Source of the DNA: Planctomycetota bacterium
Lineage (GTDB): Bacteria > Planctomycetota > UBA1135 > GCA-002686595
Assembly (NCBI GenBank): GCA_022447405.1
Contig: JAKVCE010000004.1
Location: 1-10,221 of the forward strand
Direction of reading: 5' to 3'
DNA: 10,221 nt
Shown here: positions 6,092 to 10,221 of the stretch, piece after piece
How positions within the stretch are numbered: position 1 is the stretch's first letter
Layout of the letters: each line of letters starts with the position of its first letter
Translations under genes and position numbers: made by a program
The notes under the pieces: generated by a model
Seen by the model: the letters and a program-made list of their open reading frames with translations, nothing else
What the model was told of the DNA's origin: nothing
Database searches by the model: none

Positions 6092-6502
6092 TTAGCAGTG
6101 CGCGTCGTACGCGTCGGTCAGGTTCTTCGCGACCATCGCGGGGTCTTTCCCCTCGATGTCTTGGCGCTGGACCATGTGGACGAGGGCGCCGTCCTTCATG
6201 AGCGCGATCTGCGGAGAGCTCGGGCGGTAGGGCGCGAAGTGCTCGCGCGCCTTGGCGGTGGCGTCCGCCTCCATCCCTGCGAAGACCGTGACGAAGCGGT
6301 CGGGCTTCTTCTCGTTCATCATCGAGAGGCGCAGGCCGGGGCGCGCGCCGGCGGCGGCGCAGCCGCAGACCGAGTTGACGAAGACGAGGGTGGTGCCGGA
6401 CTCGGCGATAGCCGTGTCGACGTCACCGGGGGTCATGAGCTCTTGGACGCCGAGGGCGGTGAGCTCATCGCGGAAAGGTTGGACGAGTTGCGGGTCGTAC
6501 AT
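6092..6502 (-). CDS. BrxA/BrxB-family bacilliredoxin (YphP/YqiW family)
   Basis: A 136-aa thioredoxin-fold thiol-disulphide protein of the DUF1094/bacilliredoxin family. The active site is CGC (C46-x-C48) within VNSVCGCAAAGARP (42-55), replacing the usual CxxC. The C-terminal half has the family's YRPSSPQIALMKDGALVHMV (92-111), with the cis-Pro segment, then DIEGKD (115-120) and a terminal cysteine C136, as in many relatives. Length is close to that of the Bacillus proteins (about 145 aa). In Firmicutes these proteins remove bacillithiol from oxidised proteins; whether this organism makes bacillithiol cannot be told from the window, so a general thiol-disulphide role is the safer reading. Cytoplasmic. 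First gene of a likely two-gene unit with the 143-aa protein 13 bp downstream. No Shine-Dalgarno before ATG 6502. Which of the paralogue names applies cannot be decided. Confidence 0.93.
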   Translation of the reverse strand: MYDPQLVQPFRDELTALGVQELMTPGDVDTAIAESGTTLVFVNSVCGCAAAGARPGLRLSMMNEKKPDRFVTVFAGMEADATAKAREHFAPYRPSSPQIALMKDGALVHMVQRQDIEGKDPAMVAKNLTDAYDAHC

Positions 6503-6542
6503 GTCGGTTCGTTCTGGGGTTTGGGTCTTTGAGACGGCGCAG

Positions 6543-6548
6543 ATTCTA
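6543..6548 (-). promoter_or_regulatory. Possible -10 box TAGAAT of the bacilliredoxin operon
   Basis: TAGAAT at 6548-6543 on the minus strand overlaps the last codon region and stop of the ClC gene. It would start transcription near 6536, giving a leader of about 34 nt to ATG 6502. No matching -35 hexamer is evident. The 43-bp gap would otherwise allow read-through from the ClC gene, so both a private promoter and co-transcription remain possible. Confidence 0.4.
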
Positions 6549-8384
6549 ACGCGGAGGGGAGGTTTCGTCCCCTGAACGGCGCATCTCCCCGAGACGACGG
6601 TCGTAGGCGCGGCCCAGCTCGTTGCGGTCGAGGATGCAGAGCACGCGGCCCTCCCCCTCGGAGTCCACGACGGGCAGGGCGTTGATGTGGTGGGTGGTCA
6701 TCCGGGTCAGGACCGTGTGGAGGTCCTCCTCCATGGTCGCTGAGACGACGCTGTCGACCATAAAGTCCCTCGCGATGACGACGTCCTGCGCCTCGTCCTC
6801 GAGGTAGATCCTGCGGAGGTCTGTGAGGGAGAAGATGCCGACCAGGCGCTCGTCGGCGTTCACTACGGGGAAGTAAGACTCCTTTGAGTCGGCGACTGTC
6901 CGCAAGACCTTGCGCAGGGTCGTCGTCTCGCGGATCAGGTGGGGCTTGTGCGCCTCAGCGATGACGTCAGAGACCTTGAGGCTCTCGAGGATGTCCACGA
7001 CGAAGTCGCCGGCGTGGGCCGGCGAGTCCACCGGCGCCGGCACCTGCGCCTCGTACATCGACCAGCGCTGTGAGAGCAGGGTGTGGATCACGGCGACCAA
7101 CATCAGCGGCGCGAGGAGGCTGTAGGAGCCGGTCATCTCGGAGACCATGATCACCGAGGTGATCGGGACCTTGGCGACGCCCGCGAAGAAGCCGCCCATG
7201 CCGACGAGGGCGAAGGCCGCAGGGTTGATGTCGAGTCCAGGGAAGAGTGAGGCTGCGCCTTGGCCCACGGCCGCGCCGAGGAGCGCGCCGATGGCGAGCG
7301 CAGGAGCGAACACCCCGCCCGAGCCGCCCGAGGAGATCGTGGCTGAGGTGGCGACGATCTTCGCGGCGAGGAGCAGCAGGAGGACCGGGATCGTGAGGCC
7401 GCCTGAGATCGCCGTCTCCATCAGCCCATACCCGCCGAAGAGGACGCCGCTCTCGCCGGTGAACAGAGAGAGGCCCAGAGCGATCGCGCCGACGGCGAGG
7501 CCGCCGAGCATCGGGCGCAAGAACTTGGGGACTCCGCCGGAGCGTTGGTTCAGCGCGTGCACCCCATAAAAGACCTTGGTGTAGGCCCACCCGACGAGGG
7601 TGCAGGCGATGCCGAGGATGAGGTAGATCGCGAGCTCGCGCGGGTCCGAGAAGGAGAGGCTTGAGAGGAGCTCCGGGGAGAGCTCGACCGCGCGGTGGTC
7701 TCCAGAGATCGTCGTGTAGGTCGCGTAGGCGAAGATCGAGCTGATGATGCAGGGGATCAGCGCGTCCGCCTCGAGGTCGGACTTCTTGTAGAGCACCTCG
7801 GGCATGAAGAGCGCCCCGCCCAGGGGCGAGCAGAACATCGCGCCGACGCCGGCGCTGCCGCCAGAGAGGAGGAGCAGCCTGCGGTCGCGGACGGGGAGCT
7901 TCAGCGCGCGCGCGATCGAGGAGCCGATCCCGGCGCCGACCTGCGCGACGGGGCCCTCCTGTCCGGCGCTGCCGCCGCTCCCGATCGTGATGGAGCTCGC
8001 CAGCGCCTTGATGAAGATGACGCGCTGGCGCACCTCACCCTTCAGGCGGTGGTAGGCGTGGATGACGGAGTCCGTGCCGTGCCCCTCCGCCTCAGGGGCG
8101 AGGCGCTGCACGAGGAGGCCGACGACGAGCCCGCCCGCCGCGGGGATCAGGAGGAAGAGCCACCAGTCGGGGCCCGCGTCTCTGATGCCCTCCGTCGTGA
8201 CGCCGGTCGGCGCGTGGAAGAGCTCCTCGGTGCAGACCTCGATCAGCCAACGGAAGGCGACCGCCGCGACGCCTCCGCAGACGCCGACGATGGCGGCGAG
8301 CAACACCCAGCGCGAGGTCGGTCCGAAGAGGGCCTGACCGAAGGCGCGGCGCGTGGTGTGGAGTGCTTGTTTCGTGGGACTCAT
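6546..8384 (-). CDS. ClC-family chloride channel/transporter with C-terminal CBS pair
   Basis: A 612-aa inner-membrane anion channel or exchanger. Seen in sequence: the GHGTDSVIHAYH segment (102-113), the selectivity motif GSGGSAGQEGPVAQ (135-148) with gating glutamate E143, SPLGGALFMPEVL (186-198), and SSGGSGGVFAPALAIGA (351-367), all set in roughly a dozen hydrophobic helices between about 25 and 440. Two CBS domains follow at about 472-526 and 540-592, which in the family bind adenine nucleotides or regulate gating. By alignment from memory to E. coli ClcA, the internal proton glutamate (E203) position is Val197 here, as in channels, so passive chloride conduction is more likely than H+/Cl- exchange. 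ATG 8384 is chosen; an in-frame TTG at 8450 would add 22 residues (charged, proline-containing, not membrane-like). No Shine-Dalgarno is placed correctly for 8384. Transcribed divergently from the DUF1800 operon. Confidence 0.93.
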   Translation of the reverse strand: MSPTKQALHTTRRAFGQALFGPTSRWVLLAAIVGVCGGVAAVAFRWLIEVCTEELFHAPTGVTTEGIRDAGPDWWLFLLIPAAGGLVVGLLVQRLAPEAEGHGTDSVIHAYHRLKGEVRQRVIFIKALASSITIGSGGSAGQEGPVAQVGAGIGSSIARALKLPVRDRRLLLLSGGSAGVGAMFCSPLGGALFMPEVLYKKSDLEADALIPCIISSIFAYATYTTISGDHRAVELSPELLSSLSFSDPRELAIYLILGIACTLVGWAYTKVFYGVHALNQRSGGVPKFLRPMLGGLAVGAIALGLSLFTGESGVLFGGYGLMETAISGGLTIPVLLLLLAAKIVATSATISSGGSGGVFAPALAIGALLGAAVGQGAASLFPGLDINPAAFALVGMGGFFAGVAKVPITSVIMVSEMTGSYSLLAPLMLVAVIHTLLSQRWSMYEAQVPAPVDSPAHAGDFVVDILESLKVSDVIAEAHKPHLIRETTTLRKVLRTVADSKESYFPVVNADERLVGIFSLTDLRRIYLEDEAQDVVIARDFMVDSVVSATMEEDLHTVLTRMTTHHINALPVVDSEGEGRVLCILDRNELGRAYDRRLGEMRRSGDETSPPR

Positions 8385-8459
8385 GTACAGGCTCGGAACC
8401 GCGAAGGGTATGCGCTCTGGCCTCCTCGACGCAGGAATAACCCCACGCAAATCGACTCA

Positions 8460-8471
8460 GCTCAGTTGAGC
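8460..8471. repeat. Short inverted repeat GCTCA-GT-TGAGC upstream of the DUF1800 operon
   Basis: A 12-bp inverted repeat with 5-bp arms and a 2-nt centre sits about 40 bp upstream of the predicted start of DUF1800 transcription, where a regulator could bind. The arms are short and may be chance. The remaining divergent gap (8385-8490) shows no clear promoter for the ClC gene. Confidence 0.25.
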
Positions 8472-8490
8472 CGCTGTTCCGTGGGCTTGC

Positions 8491-8505
8491 TGGTATAAAG
8501 GGGTG
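8491..8505 (+). promoter_or_regulatory. Extended -10 promoter (TGG-TATAAA) of the DUF1800-DUF1501 operon
   Basis: TATAAA at 8494-8499 is preceded by TGG (8491-8493), an extended -10 element, which can work without a -35 box. The hexamer ends 6 nt before ATG 8506, so the mRNA is probably leaderless. The AAGGGG at 8498-8503 is only 2 nt from the ATG, too close to serve as a Shine-Dalgarno. Confidence 0.55.
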
Positions 8506-9960
8506 ATGAGGCCTGTCTCAACACAGTCTCCTGTTGGGCCGCAGTCCGGACACGGACGGGCGCGCAGAGACCCCGCATACCACTTGCTCAACCGAGCGAC
8601 TTGGGGTTTTGCGCGGCCTGATCTGGTGGAGCTAAACCAGCGGGGGTACGCGGGGTGGCTGAACTGGCAGCTTCAGCCTGAGCTGATCGATGACTCGATC
8701 TGTGACTCGATGCTGTCGCAGTATCCGACGCTCAGCCTCACGGCGTATGAGATCGCGCAGGGCTACTTCGGCACGGGCGGGGGTCCGCTCGGGACACACT
8801 GGGGGATGGCGCAGGAGCTGCGAAACGCTCGACTCACGCGCGCGATTCACTCTAAGCGACAGCTCTTTGAGCGCGTCATCGAGTTCTGGACAGACCACTT
8901 CAACGCGACGCAAGACCTCGGCTCGTGGCAGCGGGCGTTTCGGACGGTCGCGGACAGAGAGGTCTTCAGGCAGCACGCGCTCGGCAACTTCCGCGACCTC
9001 CTGATGGCGAACGCGAAGAGCGCGGAGATGCTGCGCTACTTGGACAACGTCTCCAACGTCGCAGGCGCACCGAATGAGAACTACGCGCGGGAGGTCCTAG
9101 AGCTGCACACGCTCGGCGTGGACGGCGGATACAACGAGAACGACGTGCGAGAGCTCGCGCGCTGCTTCACAGGATGGAGCATCCACTCCACGACCACGGA
9201 GACCATCTGGGGTGACTTCCGCTTCAAGCAGTGGGATCACGACCCCGGCTCAAAGCAAGTCTTGGGGATGACGATCCCGGGCGGCGGAGTCGAGGAGGCG
9301 GAGAGCGTCATAGACTTCATCGCTGTGCACCCTTCGACGGCCCGCTTCTTGGCTGAGAAGATGTTCAGGTTCTTCCTCCGCTACGAGCCCACGACGGAGA
9401 TGGTCGACGAGGGCGCGGCGGCCTTCCTGTCGAACAACGGTGAGATCAAAGACCTCCTGCTGGTGGTCTTGGATGAGAAGTGGGTCGGGCGCGTGGACCC
9501 GCTCGGTGACCCGAAGCTGAAGCGCCCGATGCACCTCGCGCTCTCCTTGGTGCGCTCGCTCGGAGACGCGACCAGGTTGCTGGACCCCGTAGGGATCGAC
9601 ACCACTTTGGTCTCGTTGGGACATCGCTCCTACAACTGGCCAGACCCTGACGGCTATCCGGACGCGCTGGACACATGGGGTGCGAACGTTCTGCCGCGTT
9701 GGAACCTCGCTCACGACATCTGCCAGAACACGATGAACGGCCTCGACACTCCGAGCTGGATGATCGGTCAGCTGCTCGGTTGGCCTAGCGATGATCAGCT
9801 CGCAGACGCCATCAATCGACACCTCTTCAACGGCTACATGTCGCGCAAGGACCTCCAGGCCTTGAGGGCTTACATCAGCGGCTCTCCCCTGCGGAGCATG
9901 TCGCTCCGCGCGGAGGCTTACGCGATGGCCGCCTGCAGCCCCTCCTTCCAATTCGCATAG
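8506..9960 (+). CDS. DUF1800 family protein
   Basis: A 484-aa protein of the DUF1800 family (PF08811-like), abundant in planctomycetes and usually encoded beside DUF1501. The molecular function of the family is not established. Diagnostic segments (numbered from ATG 8506) are AYHLLNRATWGFARPDLVEL (24-43), the block RVIEFWTDHFN (123-133), LRYLDNVSN (176-184), NENYAREVLELHTLGVDGGY (190-209) with NDVRELARCFTGW (212-224), HPSTARFLAEKMFRFF (275-290) and PDPDGYPDA (379-387). The C-terminus ends in the family's CSPSFQFA. Length is normal. No signal peptide or membrane helix is visible, although its operon partner carries a Tat signal. A GTG at 8503 is directly in frame and would add one residue; ATG 8506 is preferred because it fits the 6-nt spacing from the TATAAA box. 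The DUF1501 gene follows after 14 bp. Confidence 0.93.
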   Translation: MRPVSTQSPVGPQSGHGRARRDPAYHLLNRATWGFARPDLVELNQRGYAGWLNWQLQPELIDDSICDSMLSQYPTLSLTAYEIAQGYFGTGGGPLGTHWGMAQELRNARLTRAIHSKRQLFERVIEFWTDHFNATQDLGSWQRAFRTVADREVFRQHALGNFRDLLMANAKSAEMLRYLDNVSNVAGAPNENYAREVLELHTLGVDGGYNENDVRELARCFTGWSIHSTTTETIWGDFRFKQWDHDPGSKQVLGMTIPGGGVEEAESVIDFIAVHPSTARFLAEKMFRFFLRYEPTTEMVDEGAAAFLSNNGEIKDLLLVVLDEKWVGRVDPLGDPKLKRPMHLALSLVRSLGDATRLLDPVGIDTTLVSLGHRSYNWPDPDGYPDALDTWGANVLPRWNLAHDICQNTMNGLDTPSWMIGQLLGWPSDDQLADAINRHLFNGYMSRKDLQALRAYISGSPLRSMSLRAEAYAMAACSPSFQFA

Positions 9961-9974
9961 AGGCCTACCGAGTG

Positions 9975-10221
9975 ATGAGCAGAGACAAGAGAGAAGACAG
10001 CTGCTGCGATGAGTACGTGGCGCTCTCTCGTAGAGGCTTCCTCGGAGTCACCGCCACCGCGGCCGGCGCGATGAGCGTCGCTCCCTCACTCGTCTTGGGG
10101 GGCGAGTCCAGCAGAGGTGGTAGCGGTCGCGACGTGCTGGTCGTTGTCTACGCTCGCGGCGGGATGGACGGATTGACCGCGGTCGTCCCTTACGGGGACC
10201 CCGCGCTGTATTCGGCGCGTC
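9975..10221 (+). CDS. DUF1501 family protein with Tat signal, N-terminal 82 residues (runs off right edge)
   Basis: The beginning of a DUF1501 (PF07394-like) protein, a family related to the sulfatase/alkaline-phosphatase fold and commonly paired with DUF1800. Residues 18-23 (SRRGFL) are a twin-arginine motif followed by a hydrophobic stretch (about 24-43, GVTATAAGAMSVAPSLVLGG), so it should be exported folded by the Tat system. Mature sequence begins DVLVVVYARGGMDGLTAVVP (54-73) and continues YGDPALYSAR, the classic DUF1501 opening strand with the RGGMDGL motif. ATG 9975 lies 14 bp after the DUF1800 stop; an adjacent in-frame GTG at 9972 is an alternative. Only a weak GAGG (9960-9964 region) precedes it, so translation may be coupled to DUF1800. 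The two cysteines before the Tat motif (C10, C11) are in the cytoplasmic n-region and not a lipobox. Partner function unknown; call is firm. Confidence 0.9.
   Translation, partial: MSRDKREDSCCDEYVALSRRGFLGVTATAAGAMSVAPSLVLGGESSRGGSGRDVLVVVYARGGMDGLTAVVPYGDPALYSAR

Noticed and set aside
8421..8426. Perfect AGGAGG on the minus strand upstream of ClC
   Set aside because: No start codon lies 5-12 nt downstream in the ClC frame; probably chance.
8385..8450. TTG start at 8450 adding 22 residues to the ClC protein
   Set aside because: Rare start codon and an N-terminal extension without family resemblance; ATG 8384 is the normal ClC beginning. Not fully excluded.
7695..8498. Plus-strand open frame opposite the ClC gene
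   Set aside because: Arg/Ala/Asp-rich shadow of ClC, which has unmistakable selectivity motifs.
1..10221. Mobile elements, CRISPR arrays, tRNA or defence genes
   Set aside because: No transposase or integrase motifs, terminal inverted repeats, regularly spaced direct repeats, tRNA-like cloverleaf or known defence domains were seen on either strand.

Overview
The window reads as a high-GC chromosomal segment of a planctomycete-type bacterium. The evidence is a DUF1800/DUF1501 gene pair, a secreted FG-GAP propeller protein ending in a Cys-rich tail with a CPCGN motif (from memory, typical of the Saltatorellus/Poly30-like Planctomycetota), a formylglycine-less sulfatase-fold enzyme, and an almost complete lack of Shine-Dalgarno sequences. 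Taxonomy is inferred from protein types only. No tRNA, rRNA, CRISPR array, insertion sequence or phage gene was found. Coding density is very high: no gene-free stretch exceeds about 120 bases.

Layout from left to right. A leftward MFS-3-type permease runs off the left edge (1-871). It is preceded by a leftward alkaline-phosphatase/sulfatase-superfamily enzyme (937-2454) with Thr at the nucleophile position. A 91-bp divergent promoter region (2455-2545) separates this from a rightward solo B3/4-domain protein (2546-3187). That gene overlaps, tail to tail by 11 bp, a leftward secreted FG-GAP beta-propeller gene (3177-4901). A 98-bp divergent region (4902-4999) leads to a rightward membrane protein with two identically spaced zinc ribbons (5000-5644). 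It converges, with a 2-bp gap, on a leftward pair: an unrecognised 143-aa protein (5647-6078) and a BrxA/BrxB-type bacilliredoxin (6092-6502). Upstream of these lies a leftward ClC chloride channel/transporter with two CBS domains (6546-8384). After a divergent region of about 120 bp, a rightward operon starts: DUF1800 protein (8506-9960) and a Tat-signal DUF1501 protein (9975 to the right edge).

The genes look mostly like independent short transcription units in alternating directions, not one pathway. Likely co-transcribed pairs are DUF1800-DUF1501 and bacilliredoxin-143-aa protein. I see no convincing new defence or biosynthetic system. The most notable pattern is regulatory. Four unrelated genes have a -10-like hexamer ending only 6-7 nt before the start codon, which predicts leaderless mRNAs; the genes with longer leaders lack a recognisable Shine-Dalgarno sequence. 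The most interesting proteins are the twin zinc-ribbon membrane protein, the Thr-type sulfatase-fold enzyme and the small partner of the bacilliredoxin.
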